Shown here: positions 25,455 to 36,766 of the stretch, piece by piece
How the letters are laid out: every line of letters begins with the position of its first letter
Numbering within the stretch: position 1 is the stretch's first letter
Source: Burkholderiaceae bacterium
Lineage (GTDB): Bacteria; Pseudomonadota; Gammaproteobacteria; Burkholderiales; Burkholderiaceae_C
Direction: 5' to 3'
Assembly: GCA_030695205.1 (NCBI GenBank)
Contig: JAUYTN010000033.1
Location: forward strand, 62,001-126,000
Length of the DNA stretch: 64,000 bases
Notes under the pieces: model-generated
The model's input: the letters and a program-made list of their open reading frames with translations, nothing else
The model's database searches: none
What the model was told of the DNA's origin: nothing
Program-made: the position numbers and the translations under genes

Positions 25455-26684
25455 TCAGAAATTGCCCACAAACCAGTCTTTGACACGGCCCAGTGCACCT
25501 TGCACCGATCCCTTTTTTTGCGCCACCTTGTGGCCGCGCATCCGGCCCAGCCTGGCCTCTTCCAGCAAACCCATCACGGTGGAGGCCCGGGGCTGGGCCA
25601 CCATGTCCGACAGGTGGCTGGCGTACTTCGGAATGCCCCGCCGCACCGGCTTGAGAAAAATGTCCTCGCCCAGCTCCACCATGCCCGGCATCACGGCGCT
25701 GCCGCCCGTAATGACCACGCCAGAAGACAGCACCTCTTCGTAGCCCGAGTCGCGGATGACCTGCTGCACCAGGGCAAAAATTTCTTCCACCCTGGGCTCA
25801 ATCACGCCGGCCAGCGCCTGCTTGCCCAGCATGCGCGGGCCACGGTCACCCAAGCCGGGCACCTCCACCTGCGCCAGCGGGTCGGCCAGCAACTGCTTGG
25901 CGCAGCCGCTTTCCACCTTGATGTCTTCTGCGTCTTTGGTGGGGGTGCGCAGCGCCATGGCAATGTCGCTGGTGATGAGGTCACCCGCAATCGGGATGAC
26001 GGCGGTGTAGCGGATGGCGCCACCCGCAAAAATGGCCACGTCGGTGGTGCCTGCGCCAATGTCCACCAGGGCCACGCCCAACTCGCGCTCGTCCTCGGTG
26101 AGGATGGCCTGGCTGCTGGCCAGGGGGTTGAGCATGAGCTGGTCCACCTCCAGACCACAGCGGCGCACGCACTTGATGATGTTTTCGGCGGCGCTCTGGG
26201 CCCCGGTGACGATGTGTACCTTGGCCTCCAGGCGGATGCCACTCATGCCAATGGGCTCTTTCACGTCCTGGCCGTCGATCACAAACTCCTGGGGCTCGAC
26301 CAGCAGCAGGCGCTGGTCGGTGGAGATGTGGATGGCTTTGGCCGTCTCGATGACCCGGGCCACATCGGCAGGCATGACCTCGCGGTCCTTGATGGCCACC
26401 ATGCCGCTGGAGTTGATGCCACGGATGTGGCTGCCGGTGATGCCGGTGGAGACACGGGCAATGCGGCAGTCTGCCATCAGCTCGGCCTCTTTGAGCGCCT
26501 GCTGGATGCTCTGCACCGTGGCATCGATGTTGACGACCACGCCGCGCTTCAAGCCATTGCTCGGGGCCACGCCCAGGCCAGCGAGCTTGAGCGCGCCATC
26601 GGGGGTGATCTCGGCGACCACCACCATGATCTTCGACGTGCCGATGTCGAGACCAACCACCAGATCTTTGTATTCCTTGGCCAT
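25455..26684 (-). CDS. ftsA: Cell division protein FtsA
   Basis: An actin-like ATPase that tethers FtsZ to the membrane. It has 409 residues from the ATG at 26684 (MAKEYKDLVVGLDIGTSK); the frame stays open further upstream but that part overlaps ftsQ and is not conserved. The nucleotide-binding motifs VGLDIGTSK and LVDIGAGTTDVAIF and the C-terminal amphipathic helix (GALGRVKDWFVGNF) are present. It starts 43 bp after ftsQ. Confidence 0.97.
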   Translation of the reverse strand: MAKEYKDLVVGLDIGTSKIMVVVAEITPDGALKLAGLGVAPSNGLKRGVVVNIDATVQSIQQALKEAELMADCRIARVSTGITGSHIRGINSSGMVAIKDREVMPADVARVIETAKAIHISTDQRLLLVEPQEFVIDGQDVKEPIGMSGIRLEAKVHIVTGAQSAAENIIKCVRRCGLEVDQLMLNPLASSQAILTEDERELGVALVDIGAGTTDVAIFAGGAIRYTAVIPIAGDLITSDIAMALRTPTKDAEDIKVESGCAKQLLADPLAQVEVPGLGDRGPRMLGKQALAGVIEPRVEEIFALVQQVIRDSGYEEVLSSGVVITGGSAVMPGMVELGEDIFLKPVRRGIPKYASHLSDMVAQPRASTVMGLLEEARLGRMRGHKVAQKKGSVQGALGRVKDWFVGNF

Positions 26685-26727
26685 GATGCGTGTGTGTTGT
26701 CTGTCGGTTAGGGGCTGGGTTGATGGG

Positions 26728-27546
26728 TCATCGCTGAAGGGCAGGACGGGGCTTGGGTGCCACCTGCCGGGGCGGGGCAACCTGGCCCGGCGCCAGCGTG
26801 GTGATGCCCCGCAGGCGCACCGCATAGGCCGCCGGGTAGCGCAGGTCCGCCGACTCCAGGCTGCGCCCATGCTCGCGGGTCACCTGAGGCAAGGTGCGGA
26901 CAAACTGCCCCACCCTGGCCACCAGCTCGTCGGGACCACCCCGACCAATTTCGACCCTGGCCCCGTTGTCCAGCCCGGCACGCCAGCTGCCCTGGGCGGA
27001 GAGTTCCAGACGCTGCAAGTCCATGTCCACCAGCGCAAACAGCGGCACCAACGCCTCGTACACCTGCTTGACCTGCGCGGCCTGGCCCTGAGGGCCTGCC
27101 AACTCGGGCAGGTGGTCGGTGTCCTCGCTCTCGGCGCTGGCCTCGAAGACCTCGCCCTGCTGGTTCAGAAGCGCGGTGGTGCCTCCGGCCTCCCACCAGG
27201 CCATGGCCTGGTGCTCTTCCAGCGTGACGCGCAAGCGGTTGGGAAACACCCGCTGCACCGTGGCCCGCCGCACCCAGGGCACAGACTGGAAGACGGCCTG
27301 CACTTCCTGCAGGTTCAGGGTGAGGAAGTTGCCGCGCAAGCGCGTGCCCATGTGCGCCCGGACAATGGCTTCGTTCTGGTGGCGCAAATCGCCGTCCACC
27401 ACCACCGCCTTCACGTCCCACACCGGATGGCGCACCGCCCACAGGCCAGCGGCGGTCAGCACCAGCGCAACCAACGCCCAGCCCAAGGCGCTGGTGGCCA
27501 AGGCCATCAGGCGCACATCGGTGGGCAGGGTGGTGGGGGATGGCAT
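26728..27546 (-). CDS. ftsQ: Cell division protein FtsQ
   Basis: A divisome scaffold protein with a short cytoplasmic N-terminus, one transmembrane segment (ALGWALVALVLTAAGLWAV, about residues 17-36), a POTRA domain (VKAVVVDGDLRHQNEAIVRA to RVTLEEHQAMAWW) and a beta domain. The 272-residue length is normal. It begins 12 bp after ddl. The extreme C-terminus (APPRQVAPKPRPALQR) is a Pro-rich basic tail. Confidence 0.95.
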   Translation of the reverse strand: MPSPTTLPTDVRLMALATSALGWALVALVLTAAGLWAVRHPVWDVKAVVVDGDLRHQNEAIVRAHMGTRLRGNFLTLNLQEVQAVFQSVPWVRRATVQRVFPNRLRVTLEEHQAMAWWEAGGTTALLNQQGEVFEASAESEDTDHLPELAGPQGQAAQVKQVYEALVPLFALVDMDLQRLELSAQGSWRAGLDNGARVEIGRGGPDELVARVGQFVRTLPQVTREHGRSLESADLRYPAAYAVRLRGITTLAPGQVAPPRQVAPKPRPALQR

Positions 27547-27558
27547 GCGGGGTGTGCA

Positions 27559-28578
27559 TCAGTCGCGGCTGGGCGTGCCGGACGAGCCGGGCGGATTGTC
27601 GGGGGCGGTGGCGTCCAGGCTGGCCGATTGCAACAGCCCCAGGCACAGCGCCTCGTAAGAGATGCCGTCGGCCCCGGCCGACATCGGCACCAGCGAATGG
27701 CCGGTCATGCCGGGCGCGGTGTTGATCTCCAGCAGCCACGGCTGGCGGGTGCGGGCGTCGATCATCACGTCGGCCCTGGCCCAGCCCCGACAGCCAATGG
27801 AGCGGTAGGCCTTGAGCACCAGTGCCGAAATCGCGGCCTCCTCGCCCTCGGGCAAGCCGCAGGGCACGAGGTACTGGGTGTCGTCGGTGAAGTACTTGTG
27901 CTCGTAGTCGTAGTTGCCCTGAGGTGCCACGATTCGGATGGTGGGCAGGACCACCGCATGGTGACCGTCGCCCAGCACGGGCACCGTCACCTCGTCGCCC
28001 GAGACGAACTGCTCGCAGAGCACCTCGTTGTCGTGGCGCGCGGCCAGGGCGTAGGCAGCCTCGCACTGCGCAGCGTCTGTGACCTTGGTCAGTCCCAGGG
28101 TGGACCCCTCGCGCGAGGGCTTGACGACCATGGGGCTGCCCAGCACCTGGAAGGCTGCCAGGGTTTCGGCCGCGCTTTGCACCGTGCGCCAGGCGGGGGT
28201 GGGCAAGCCATCGGCCAGCCACAGGCGCTTGGTCATGATTTTGTCCATGGCCACGCTCGATGCCAGCACCCCCGAGCCGGTGTAGGGAATGCCCAGCAGC
28301 TCCAGCGCGCCCTGCACCGTGCCGTCTTCGCCCCAGCGGCCATGCAGGGCAATGAAACAGTGGGCGAAGCCCTCGCGGCGCAGCTCGCACAGGTCGCGCT
28401 CGGCGGGATCGAAGCCGTGGGCGTCCACGCCCTGAGCGCGCAGTGCCTTCAGGACGCCTGCGCCGGACATGAGCGACACCTCCCGCTCGGCAGAACGCCC
28501 GCCCATCAGCACCGCCACTTTGCCCAGCTCGGCAGGCGACCGCCCTGCCTGCTGCCAATGCGCCAACCATGGGTTCAT
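27559..28578 (-). CDS. ddl: D-alanine--D-alanine ligase
   Basis: An ATP-grasp enzyme that makes the D-Ala-D-Ala dipeptide used by MurF. It has 339 residues from the ATG at 28578, which overlaps the murC stop as ATGA. Motifs: [54 protein letters not shown], and [17 protein letters not shown]. Translation is probably coupled to murC. Confidence 0.97.
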   Translation of the reverse strand: MNPWLAHWQQAGRSPAELGKVAVLMGGRSAEREVSLMSGAGVLKALRAQGVDAHGFDPAERDLCELRREGFAHCFIALHGRWGEDGTVQGALELLGIPYTGSGVLASSVAMDKIMTKRLWLADGLPTPAWRTVQSAAETLAAFQVLGSPMVVKPSREGSTLGLTKVTDAAQCEAAYALAARHDNEVLCEQFVSGDEVTVPVLGDGHHAVVLPTIRIVAPQGNYDYEHKYFTDDTQYLVPCGLPEGEEAAISALVLKAYRSIGCRGWARADVMIDARTRQPWLLEINTAPGMTGHSLVPMSAGADGISYEALCLGLLQSASLDATAPDNPPGSSGTPSRD

Positions 28579-30014
28579 GCTGTTGCCTCCTGAAGTCTCG
28601 CCACCTCGCTGGCGCCCAGCGCCACCACCTCGGCGGCCACCGCACCGATGGAGCCGGCCCCCATGCACAGCACCACGTCGCCGTCTCTGGCCATGTGCAG
28701 GACGGCCTGCGCCATGGCGCTGACGTCGTCCACAAACACGGGCTCGATCTGGCCGGCCACGCGCACCGCACGGGCCAGGCTGCGGCCATCGGCGGCAACG
28801 ATGGGGGCTTCACCAGCGGCATACACCTCGGCCAGCAGCACCGCATCGGCCTGGTTGATGACCTTGACAAAGTCTTCAAAGCAGTCGCGGGTGCGGGTGT
28901 AGCGGTGGGGCTGGAAAGCCAGCACCAGCCGCTGGCCAGGAAAGGCTCCGCGCGCAGCGGCCAGGGTGGCGGCCATTTCCACGGGGTGGTGGCCGTAGTC
29001 GTCCACCACCGTGAAATGCCCCCCACCGTGGGCGGCCGGCACCGCCACCTGCCCGTAAGACTGGAAACGCCTGCCCACACCATGGAACTCGGCGAGTCCG
29101 CGCTGGACCGCCTCATCGGGCACGCCCAGCTCCACGGCCACCGCAATGGCGGCCAGCGCATTGAGCACGTTGTGTCGACCTGGCAAATTGAGCACCACCT
29201 CCAGGTCGGGCAGCGTCACGCCGTTGCGCCGCTGGGCAGTGAAGTGCATCTGCGTACCGATGGCCCGCACGTCGATGGCCCGCACCTGCGCATCCTCGGC
29301 AAACCCGTAGCTGGTGATGGGCCGGGCAATCTCGGGCAGCAGGCTGCGAATGGCCGGGTCGTCCACACACACCACCGCGGCGCCATAAAACGGCATGCGG
29401 TGAAGAAACTCCACAAAGGCCTGCTTCAGGCGGCCGAAATCGTGGCCGTAGGTGTCCATGTGGTCGGCGTCGATGTTGGTGACCACGCTCAACACCGGCA
29501 ACAGGTTGAGGAAGGAGGCATCCGACTCGTCGGCCTCCACCACGATGTACTCACCCGAGCCGAGCCGGGCATTGGCCCCTGCGCTGTTGAGCCGCCCGCC
29601 AATGACGAAGGTAGGGTCCAGGTTGCCCGCCGCCAGCACACTGGTCACCAGACTGGTGGTGGTGGTTTTGCCGTGGGTGCCGGCAATGGCCACGCCCTTT
29701 TGCTTGCGCATCAGCTCGGCCAGCATGACGGCACGTGGCACCACGGGCAGCAGCTTGGCGTGGGCGGCCACCACCTCGGGGTTGTCGGCCTTGACGGCGG
29801 TGGAGGTGACCAGGCAGTCCGCCCCCTCGATGTGGGACTCGGCGTGGCCCAGGTGCACCCGCGCGCCCAGATCGGCCAGGCGCTGGGCAGCTGCGCCCAT
29901 GGCCAGGTCACTGCCCGAAATGGTGTAACCCTGGTTGAGCAGCACCTCGGCAATGCCGCTCATGCCCGCACCCCCTATGCCCACGAAATGGATGTGTCGG
30001 ATGGCGTGCTTCAT
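28575..30014 (-). CDS. murC: UDP-N-acetylmuramate--L-alanine ligase
   Basis: It adds the first amino acid of the peptidoglycan stem peptide. The 479-residue protein has the N-terminal dinucleotide-like motif [22 protein letters not shown], the ATP loop [19 protein letters not shown] and DDYGHHPVE. The start overlaps the murG stop by four bases (ATGA), as does its stop with ddl. Confidence 0.98.
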   Translation of the reverse strand: MKHAIRHIHFVGIGGAGMSGIAEVLLNQGYTISGSDLAMGAAAQRLADLGARVHLGHAESHIEGADCLVTSTAVKADNPEVVAAHAKLLPVVPRAVMLAELMRKQKGVAIAGTHGKTTTTSLVTSVLAAGNLDPTFVIGGRLNSAGANARLGSGEYIVVEADESDASFLNLLPVLSVVTNIDADHMDTYGHDFGRLKQAFVEFLHRMPFYGAAVVCVDDPAIRSLLPEIARPITSYGFAEDAQVRAIDVRAIGTQMHFTAQRRNGVTLPDLEVVLNLPGRHNVLNALAAIAVAVELGVPDEAVQRGLAEFHGVGRRFQSYGQVAVPAAHGGGHFTVVDDYGHHPVEMAATLAAARGAFPGQRLVLAFQPHRYTRTRDCFEDFVKVINQADAVLLAEVYAAGEAPIVAADGRSLARAVRVAGQIEPVFVDDVSAMAQAVLHMARDGDVVLCMGAGSIGAVAAEVVALGASEVARLQEATA

Positions 30015-31132
30015 GAAGCCACCCCCGCCAGTTGCTCACAGACAGTGACCATGCGGTTGACCGCATCGGTTTTTTGCATGTTTTTGGCCTTTTGCGCTTG
30101 ATTTAAAAGCGATGTTCGCTCTGATTTTTGAAATATCGACGCCAGCAGCGCGGCGCTCAGATCCCGCTGCTGAACCAGGGTGGCGGCACCGGCATCGACC
30201 AGAAAACGGGCGTTGTGGGTCTGGTGGTCGTCCACCGCATGCGGAAACGGCACCAGCACCGAGGCCGCACCCACGGCGGCCAGCTCGGTCACGGTGCTGG
30301 CACCAGCCCGGCACACCAGCAGGTCGGCATCGGCCATGGCCTGCGCGGTGTCGTCAATGAAGGGGGTTACCTCAGCCACCACGCCCGCTGCGGCGTAGGC
30401 CGCGCGCAAGGCTTCCACATGGTTGGCCCCGCTTTGGTGGCGCACCAGCGGGCGCTCGCCGGGTGGCAGCAGCGCCAGGGCAGCGGGCACCACGTCGTTC
30501 AGGCCTTTGGCACCCAGACTGCCGCCCAGCACCAGCACCCGCAGCGGCCCGGTGCGCCCCGCAAAGCGCTGTGCCGGATCGGGCTGCTGCACAAACTCGG
30601 TGCGCAAGGGGTTGCCCACCCACTCACCCGCTGGCAAGGCCTGGGGGTAGGCGGTGAAGCAGCGGTCTGCCACCTGGGCCAGCACCTTGTTGGCCAGGCC
30701 AGCGATGGAGTTCTGCTCGTGCAGCACCAGCGGCTTGCCAGCCAACACGGCCATCATGCCGCCGGGGAAAGTGATGTAGCCGCCCAGGCCCAGGACCACG
30801 CCGGGGCGCACCCGCCGCACCACCCGCCAGCTTTGCCAGAAGGCCCGCAGCAACTTGAGTGGCGCCAGTGCCAGCGTGCCCACGCCTTTGCCGCGCAGGC
30901 CGCCGAACTGCACCGGCTCGAAGGCAAAACCGCGTGGGGGCACCAGACGCTCTTCCATGCTGGCGGGAGCGCCCAGCCAGTGCACCTGCCAACCACGCTC
31001 GCGCAAGGCTTCGGCCACAGCCAGCCCCGGGAAGATGTGCCCACCCGTGCCACCGGCCATGACCAGCGCCACCCGCCGGGGCAGCACGGCGCTGGGGTTC
31101 GGGGACTTGGGTGGGTGGGGGTGTGCCGTCAT
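30011..31132 (-). CDS. murG: Lipid II synthase (UDP-GlcNAc transferase)
   Basis: A peripheral inner-membrane glycosyltransferase that converts lipid I to lipid II. It has 373 residues from the ATG at 31132 (overlapping the ftsW stop as ATGA). G-loops are visible: [19 protein letters not shown] and [16 protein letters not shown]; the UDP-GlcNAc site is [31 protein letters not shown]. The last 40 residues ([25 protein letters not shown]) are unusually rich in Lys, Asn and Gln and are encoded in part by AT-rich repeat copy E. Confidence 0.97.
   Translation of the reverse strand: MTAHPHPPKSPNPSAVLPRRVALVMAGGTGGHIFPGLAVAEALRERGWQVHWLGAPASMEERLVPPRGFAFEPVQFGGLRGKGVGTLALAPLKLLRAFWQSWRVVRRVRPGVVLGLGGYITFPGGMMAVLAGKPLVLHEQNSIAGLANKVLAQVADRCFTAYPQALPAGEWVGNPLRTEFVQQPDPAQRFAGRTGPLRVLVLGGSLGAKGLNDVVPAALALLPPGERPLVRHQSGANHVEALRAAYAAAGVVAEVTPFIDDTAQAMADADLLVCRAGASTVTELAAVGAASVLVPFPHAVDDHQTHNARFLVDAGAATLVQQRDLSAALLASIFQKSERTSLLNQAQKAKNMQKTDAVNRMVTVCEQLAGVAS
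30078..30122 (-). repeat. 45-nt AT-rich interspersed element, copy E, inside murG
   Basis: On the minus strand it reads agagcgaacatcgctt and then aatcaagcgcaaaaggcc, with aagcg 23 nt from the first base. It aligns well with intergenic copy I (atagctcacaacgctt, acatcaagcgtaaaagcc). It encodes about residues 337-352 of MurG. Confidence 0.72.
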
Positions 31133-32424
31133 ACCCGACCTCCCCGCATGAGCTGGCGGTTTTCCGCGTCGATGCGCAACACAATGGCCAGCGACACCAG
31201 GTTGAGCAAAATGGCCGAGCCACCGTAGCTCATCAAGGGCAGCGTCAGTCCCTTGGTGGGCAGCGCGCCCAGGTTGACCCCGATGTTGATGAAGGCCTGG
31301 AACCCTATCCACAGCCCCACGCCCTGGGCCACCAGCCCGGCAAACACCTGGTCCAGGGCGATGGCCTGGCGGCCAATGTGCATGATGCGCCGCGTCAGCC
31401 ACATGAACACGGCAATGACCACCAGCACGCCCATCAGGCCCAGCTCTTCGCCAATGACGGCGAGCAAAAAGTCGGTGTGGGCCTCGGGCAGCCAGTGCAG
31501 TTTTTCCACACTGCCACCCAGGCCAACCCCAAACACCTCGCCCCGCCCAAAGGCGATGAGCGCGTGCGACAGCTGGTAGCCCTTGCCCAGGGCGTGCTCC
31601 TCGCTCCAGGGGTCGAGGTAGGCAAAGATGCGCTCGCGCCGCCAGTCGCTGGTCAGCACAATCATGGCAAAGGCCAGCACCACCAGCGCGGCCATCAGAA
31701 AGAACATGCGGGCATTGACCCCGCCCAGAAACAGGATACCCATGGCAATGACCACAATCACCATGAAGGCGCCCATGTCCGGCTCGGCCAGCAGCAGCAT
31801 GCCCACCACCAGCACCGCCGCCGCCATGGGCCACACGGCGCGAAAGAAGCGCTCCTTCACGTCCATGCGGCGCACCATGTAGTCGGCGGCATAGATGAGC
31901 ACCGCCAGCTTGGCCAGCTCGGAGGGCTGAAAGTTCATGATGCCCAGCGAGATCCAGCGGCGCGCACCGTTGACGCCTTTCCCAATGAACGGGATCAGCA
32001 CCACGATGAGCAGCAGCAGCGCCACCGCAAACAGCAAAGGCGCGGCACGCTCCCAGTTTTTGACCGGCACCTGGAACACCACCCACGCCACCATGGCACC
32101 CAAAGCAATGGAAATTCCGTGCCTGAGCACAAAGTGCAGCGGCTCGTAACGGGCAAATTTGGGGTTGTCAGGCAAGGCGATGGAGGCGGAGTACACCATC
32201 ACGGTGCTCCACAGCAGCAGGCCCACCACCACCCAGACCAGCGCTTGGTCAAAGCCTTGTTCGCGCACCGCCAGGGGTTGGGTCTGCACCAGTTCGCGGC
32301 TGCTGGTGCGCACCGGCAAGGCCTCGCCAGCGGTGCGGGCACCCAGCCAGCCAGAGGGCCAGCGGGGCGCCAGGCGCGCCAGGGCCGCCTGCAGCGTGGC
32401 CAGGGTGTTGGGCTGTGCGCTCAC
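31129..32424 (-). CDS. ftsW: Septal SEDS peptidoglycan polymerase FtsW
   Basis: A polytopic inner-membrane lipid II polymerase of the divisome, partner of FtsI. The 431-residue protein starts at GTG 32424, overlapping the murD stop (GTGA). SEDS motifs: [36 protein letters not shown], the loop with [19 protein letters not shown], and [19 protein letters not shown] cytoplasmic N-terminus of about 55 residues precedes the first membrane segment. Confidence 0.96.
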   Translation of the reverse strand: MSAQPNTLATLQAALARLAPRWPSGWLGARTAGEALPVRTSSRELVQTQPLAVREQGFDQALVWVVVGLLLWSTVMVYSASIALPDNPKFARYEPLHFVLRHGISIALGAMVAWVVFQVPVKNWERAAPLLFAVALLLLIVVLIPFIGKGVNGARRWISLGIMNFQPSELAKLAVLIYAADYMVRRMDVKERFFRAVWPMAAAVLVVGMLLLAEPDMGAFMVIVVIAMGILFLGGVNARMFFLMAALVVLAFAMIVLTSDWRRERIFAYLDPWSEEHALGKGYQLSHALIAFGRGEVFGVGLGGSVEKLHWLPEAHTDFLLAVIGEELGLMGVLVVIAVFMWLTRRIMHIGRQAIALDQVFAGLVAQGVGLWIGFQAFINIGVNLGALPTKGLTLPLMSYGGSAILLNLVSLAIVLRIDAENRQLMRGGRV

Positions 32425-34139
32425 AGGCCCGCCCCCGGTGTGCCCTGCTCGGCGGCGAGCTCGGCCACGGTATCGACAAACACCTGGGCACGGTGCCCAT
32501 AGTTGCGGAACATGTCCAGGCTGGCGCAGGCAGGGGACATCACCACCGCCTCGCCAGACTGCGACAAGCCAGCCGCCTGGCGCACCGCCGCTGGCAGGTC
32601 GGGGGCATCGAACACCGGCACCCCGGTGGGGGCCAGCACCGCACGCAGGGCCGGGGCATCGCGCCCGATCAGCACCACCGCCTGCACATGGGCGCGCACC
32701 GCCGCAGCCAGGGGCGAAAAGTCCTGACCCTTGCCGTCACCACCCATGACCATGACCAGACGGCGCTCGGCCCCCAGGCCCCGGATGGCGGCCAGGGTGG
32801 CGCCGACGTTGGTACCTTTGCTGTCGTCAAAAAACTCCACACCGTCGATCACCGCCACCGATTCGACGCGGTGGGGCTCACCCCGGTACTCGCGCAGCCC
32901 GTGCAGCATGGGCGCCAGGGGCGCACCTGCTGCGGTGGCCAGCGCCAGCGCCGCCAGCGCATTGGCGGCGTTGTGCCGCCCGCGGATGCGCAAGGCCTCG
33001 GCGGGCATCAGCCGCTGCCAGGTGATCTCGGGTTCGGCCTGGGGGCCTCGGCGGCTGGTACGGGTTTCGTCCACCGCAACCGCGCGCACCAGCCAGGCCA
33101 TGCCATTGACCACCTCCAGGCCCCAGTCACCGGCGCGGCGCGGCAGGTCGGTGCCAAAGCTGACCCACTCCACCGCGGGCTCGGTCACGGCGCCGCGTCG
33201 GGCGGTGCCAACCACAACCGGTACCGGCCGGGCGGCCATGACGGCGGCATCTTCCCGGTTGAGCACCCGCAAGGCCCGCTGGCCAAACACCCGGAACTTG
33301 GCCGCGCTGTAGTGCGCCATGCTGCCGTGCCAGTCCAGGTGGTCTTCGCTCAGGTTGAGTACCGTGGCCGCCGTGGGCTCGAATCCCTCGGGCCCCAGCG
33401 GCACCCCGTCGAGTTGGAAGCTGGACAGCTCCAGCACCCACACCTGGGGCAGTCCGTGGTCGGCAGGAGCGGGTGATGAGCCCCCCTCAAAACTATCTAT
33501 TTCAATAGCTGAATCACCAATACTATCAAGCGATAAGTCGCTATTTTCCTTAAAATCTGACTCTCCCCCGGTGGCGCTGTCCTCCGGGGTCTGTCGGGCC
33601 GCGTCGGCCTGCGCTGCTGCCAGCACATCGAGCAAGGCGGGGCCGATGTTGCCGGCCAGGGCCACCCGCCACCCACAACGGGTCAGCAGCTGGGCGGTCA
33701 GTGAGGTGGTGGTGGTTTTCCCGTTGGTGCCGGTGATGGCCAGCACCTTGGGCGGCTGCTCGGCGTGGGCATAGGCCTGACGCAAGGCATGGGCAAACAG
33801 CGCCAACTCCCCCAGCACCGGCACCCCGTGGGCAGCGGCCCAATCGGTCACGGCCTGCAGCTGTGCGGGCGACAGGCCCGGGCTTTTGCACACCAGGCCC
33901 CAGGACTGACTGGCCATCCATTCGGCGTCCAGGGCGGCGCACACCACCTGGGGCAGGGCCTGCCCCGGCTGGGCCAGGGCAGCGAGTCCACTGGCCAGTT
34001 CGGCGCGCACCTCGGGCTGGTCCCGGTTGTCCACCACGGTCACAGCAGCGCCCTGGCGCACACACCAGCGCGCCATGGCCTGGCCGGAAATGCCATGGCC
34101 AAGCACCAGAACGGGAAGATGGGTCAACGCGGGAATCAT
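32421..34139 (-). CDS. murD: UDP-N-acetylmuramoyl-L-alanine--D-glutamate ligase with internal insertion
   Basis: It adds D-Glu to UDP-MurNAc-Ala. The start is ATG 34139 ([19 protein letters not shown]). At 572 residues it is clearly longer than the usual 440-500. Much of the excess is an acidic, Ser-rich linker at about residues 183-230 (from [15 protein letters not shown] to SSPAPADHG) between the ATP-loop domain ([18 protein letters not shown]) and the conserved [13 protein letters not shown]. The centre of that linker (residues 197-212) is repeat copy F. The other ligase motifs ([25 protein letters not shown]) are intact, so the enzyme is probably active. Confidence 0.95.
   Translation of the reverse strand: MIPALTHLPVLVLGHGISGQAMARWCVRQGAAVTVVDNRDQPEVRAELASGLAALAQPGQALPQVVCAALDAEWMASQSWGLVCKSPGLSPAQLQAVTDWAAAHGVPVLGELALFAHALRQAYAHAEQPPKVLAITGTNGKTTTTSLTAQLLTRCGWRVALAGNIGPALLDVLAAAQADAARQTPEDSATGGESDFKENSDLSLDSIGDSAIEIDSFEGGSSPAPADHGLPQVWVLELSSFQLDGVPLGPEGFEPTAATVLNLSEDHLDWHGSMAHYSAAKFRVFGQRALRVLNREDAAVMAARPVPVVVGTARRGAVTEPAVEWVSFGTDLPRRAGDWGLEVVNGMAWLVRAVAVDETRTSRRGPQAEPEITWQRLMPAEALRIRGRHNAANALAALALATAAGAPLAPMLHGLREYRGEPHRVESVAVIDGVEFFDDSKGTNVGATLAAIRGLGAERRLVMVMGGDGKGQDFSPLAAAVRAHVQAVVLIGRDAPALRAVLAPTGVPVFDAPDLPAAVRQAAGLSQSGEAVVMSPACASLDMFRNYGHRAQVFVDTVAELAAEQGTPGAGL
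33505..33549 (+). repeat. 45-nt AT-rich interspersed element, copy F, inside murD
   Basis: On the plus strand it reads atagctgaatcacc and tatcaagcgataagtcgct, with aagcg 23 nt in, followed by attttcctt. The hairpin agcga-taag-tcgct is perfect. Orientation is opposite to murD. The whole low-GC patch spans about 33488-33570 and lies in an extra loop of MurD. Confidence 0.82.
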
Positions 34140-34155
34140 GGCGGTGGTGCGGCGC

Positions 34156-35334
34156 TCAGCGCAGCTTGAGGGTGGACAGACCCACCAGGCACAGCAGCAT
34201 GGTGATGATCCAGAAGCGGACAACGACCTGGGTTTCTTTCCAGCCGTTTTTCTCGAAGTGGTGGTGCAGCGGGGCCATCTTGAACAGGCGTCGGCCCTGG
34301 CCAGTGCGCTTTTTGGTGAACTTAAAGTAGCTCACCTGCAGCATGACGGACAGCGCCTCGACCACAAAAATGCCCCCCATGATGGCCAGCACAATTTCCT
34401 GGCGCACGATCACCGCCACCGTGCCCAGGGCACCCCCCAGCGCCAGCGCACCCACGTCGCCCATGAACACCTGGGCCGGGTGGGTGTTGAACCACAAGAA
34501 CGCCAGCCCCGCCCCCGCCATGGCGGCACAGAACACCAGCAACTCGCCTGTGCCGGGGATGTGGGGAATGAGCAGGTAGCGGGCAAACACCGCGTTGCCG
34601 GTGACGTAGGCAAACACCCCCAGGGCGGAGCCGACCATGACCACCGGCATGATGGCCAGGCCGTCGAGCCCGTCGGTCAGGTTGACGGCGTTGCTGGAGC
34701 CCACGATGACCAGGTAGCTCAGCAGCACAAAGCCCAGCATGCCCAGCGGGTAAGCCACGGTTTTGAAGAACGGCATCATGAGACCGGCAGTGGGCGGCAG
34801 CTCCATCTGAAAGCCCGATGTCACCCAACCCAGGAACAGCTCGAACACCCGCTGGTTGGAGCTTTCGGAAATGGCGAACACCAGGTACAGCGCGGCCACC
34901 CCGCCCACCAGCGACTGCCACAGGTACTTTTCACGCGAGGGCATGCCCTCCGGGTCTTTGTTGACCACCTTGCGCCAGTCGTCCACCCAGCCAATGGCGC
35001 CAAAACCCAGGGTGACGATGAGCACGATCCAGACAAAGCGGTTAGACCAGTCGGCCCACAGCAGGGTGGAGGTGGCAATGGCCAGCAGAATCAGCGCACC
35101 GCCCATGGTGGGTGTGCCGCTTTTGGCCAGGTGGGTTTGCATGGCGTAGTCGCGGATGGGCTGACCGATTTTGAGCTCGGTCAGGCGGCGAATTACATAG
35201 GGCCCCGCCACCAGCCCGATGAGCAAACCGGTGAGCGCAGCCATGACCGCCCGGAAGGTGAGGTACTGAAACACCCGAAAGAACCCGAACTCGGGCGACA
35301 GGCCTTGCAGCCACATGGCCAGTTCAATGAGCAT
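34156..35334 (-). CDS. mraY: Phospho-MurNAc-pentapeptide translocase
   Basis: An integral inner-membrane enzyme that transfers phospho-MurNAc-pentapeptide to undecaprenyl phosphate to form lipid I. The 392-residue protein has about ten membrane segments and the conserved Asp motifs [27 protein letters not shown] and [12 protein letters not shown], with HHHFEKNGW near the C-terminus. Its start overlaps the end of murF by 11 bp. Confidence 0.98.
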   Translation of the reverse strand: MLIELAMWLQGLSPEFGFFRVFQYLTFRAVMAALTGLLIGLVAGPYVIRRLTELKIGQPIRDYAMQTHLAKSGTPTMGGALILLAIATSTLLWADWSNRFVWIVLIVTLGFGAIGWVDDWRKVVNKDPEGMPSREKYLWQSLVGGVAALYLVFAISESSNQRVFELFLGWVTSGFQMELPPTAGLMMPFFKTVAYPLGMLGFVLLSYLVIVGSSNAVNLTDGLDGLAIMPVVMVGSALGVFAYVTGNAVFARYLLIPHIPGTGELLVFCAAMAGAGLAFLWFNTHPAQVFMGDVGALALGGALGTVAVIVRQEIVLAIMGGIFVVEALSVMLQVSYFKFTKKRTGQGRRLFKMAPLHHHFEKNGWKETQVVVRFWIITMLLCLVGLSTLKLR

Positions 35335-36766
35335 CGCAGCCTCCTTGGGCAGCAGCTGACGCCGCCGATGGCCAGGCCAGCTGCAAGGCCTGAACGATGC
35401 GCTCCATCTTCATGAAGCGCGAGCCTTTGACCACCACACTGCCTCCCGCCGCCGTGGCGCGCAGGCTGTGCAGCATCAGGTCGGCCATGTCGGTGGCGGC
35501 GGCGATGCGGCTGGCCCGTGGGTCGTCGCGGCGCAACTCGGCCACCGCCTGCCCCATGTGGGTGCCTGTGCAATGCACCGCTTGCAAGCCCGCATCGAGG
35601 GCGTGGCTCAGCACCTCGACATGAAAAGCCAGGGCCTGGTCGCCCACTTCGCCCATGTCGCCCAGCACCAGGGTGCGGGGTTCGGGCAGGGTGGTCAGCA
35701 AATCGATGGCGGCGCGCACCGAATCGGGGTTGGCGTTGTAGCTGTCATCCACCACGGTCAGGGCGCCGCCTGGTGCGGGGAGGCTGAAGGCCAGCGAGCG
35801 CCCCTTGACCGCCTCGAAGGCCTCCAGCCCCTGGACCACATGGGCCAGGGACACGCCAGCGGCCAGGGCACACGCACATGCCGCCAAGGCGTTGCGCACA
35901 TTGTGCTGACCGGCCACGGCCAGGCGGACATCCGCCTCGCCCAGCGGAGTGAACAGGCGGATGTGCCAGGCCAGCCCCTGCCACTCGGCATGGGCGCGCA
36001 CATCGGCGGCGGGATCGGTGTCGCTGAAGGTGAGGGTGCGGCGTTCGCCAGCCAGTGCCTGCCAGACGGAGGTGTAGGCATCGTCACAGGGAAACACAGC
36101 CATGCCATCGGCGGGAAGTGCCGCAATGGCAGCGCCGTTTTCGCGGGCCACCGCCTCGACGGTACCCATGAACTCCTGGTGCTCGCGCTGGGCGTTGTTG
36201 ACCAGCGCCACCGTGGGCTGGGCCATGGCCGCCAGCGTGGCGATTTCACCGGGGTGGTTCATGCCCAGCTCCACGACTGCCAAGCGGTGGTGGGGGCGCA
36301 GGCGCAGCAAGGTGTGCGGCACACCGATGTCGTTGTTCAGGTTGCCCTGGGTGGCCAGGGCATCGCTGCCGTCGCCTCCGGCGGCACACCGCAGGATGCT
36401 GGCGAGCATTTGCGTGACCGTGGTTTTGCCGTTGCTGCCGGTCACAGCCACCAGCGGCAGGGTGAACTGGGTGCGCCACAGGGTGGCCAGTTCCCCCAGG
36501 GCCAGGCGGCTGTCTGGCACCTCCACACCTGGCAGGCCCGCTGCCGCCAGCCCCTGCTCGGCGATGGCCGCCACCGCACCCGAGACCGCGGCCTGGGACA
36601 AAAAGCGGTGGGCATCGAAGGTGTCGCCGCGCAAGGCCACGAACAGGTCACCGGGCTGCAGGCTGCGGGTGTCGGTGTGCACGCGGGCGATGGTGCCCAG
36701 GGGCTCGCCCACCAGCGTGGCACCACGCAGGCGTGGCAACAAGGCATTGAAAGAAGGACTGGTCAT
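35324..36766 (-). CDS. murF: UDP-MurNAc-tripeptide--D-alanyl-D-alanine ligase
   Basis: It adds D-Ala-D-Ala to complete the pentapeptide. It has 480 residues from the ATG at 36766, which overlaps the murE stop (ATGA); upstream in-frame sequence lies inside murE. ATP loop [14 protein letters not shown], then [29 protein letters not shown] and [15 protein letters not shown] are all present. Confidence 0.97.
   Translation of the reverse strand: MTSPSFNALLPRLRGATLVGEPLGTIARVHTDTRSLQPGDLFVALRGDTFDAHRFLSQAAVSGAVAAIAEQGLAAAGLPGVEVPDSRLALGELATLWRTQFTLPLVAVTGSNGKTTVTQMLASILRCAAGGDGSDALATQGNLNNDIGVPHTLLRLRPHHRLAVVELGMNHPGEIATLAAMAQPTVALVNNAQREHQEFMGTVEAVARENGAAIAALPADGMAVFPCDDAYTSVWQALAGERRTLTFSDTDPAADVRAHAEWQGLAWHIRLFTPLGEADVRLAVAGQHNVRNALAACACALAAGVSLAHVVQGLEAFEAVKGRSLAFSLPAPGGALTVVDDSYNANPDSVRAAIDLLTTLPEPRTLVLGDMGEVGDQALAFHVEVLSHALDAGLQAVHCTGTHMGQAVAELRRDDPRASRIAAATDMADLMLHSLRATAAGGSVVVKGSRFMKMERIVQALQLAWPSAASAAAQGGCDAH

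Noticed and set aside
26014..28593. 859-codon plus-strand ORF opposite ftsA, ftsQ and ddl
   Set aside because: Antisense shadow of three conserved genes; low-complexity translation with no start signal.
26708..29161. 817-codon minus-strand ORF across ftsQ, ddl and murC
   Set aside because: It runs out of frame through three overlapping conserved genes whose own frames show full Mur/Ddl/FtsQ motifs.
31105..31125. Possible second copy of the mpl palindrome arm (gggtgggtggggg)
   Set aside because: Only a G-rich run in the first codons of murG matches; there is no inverted partner.
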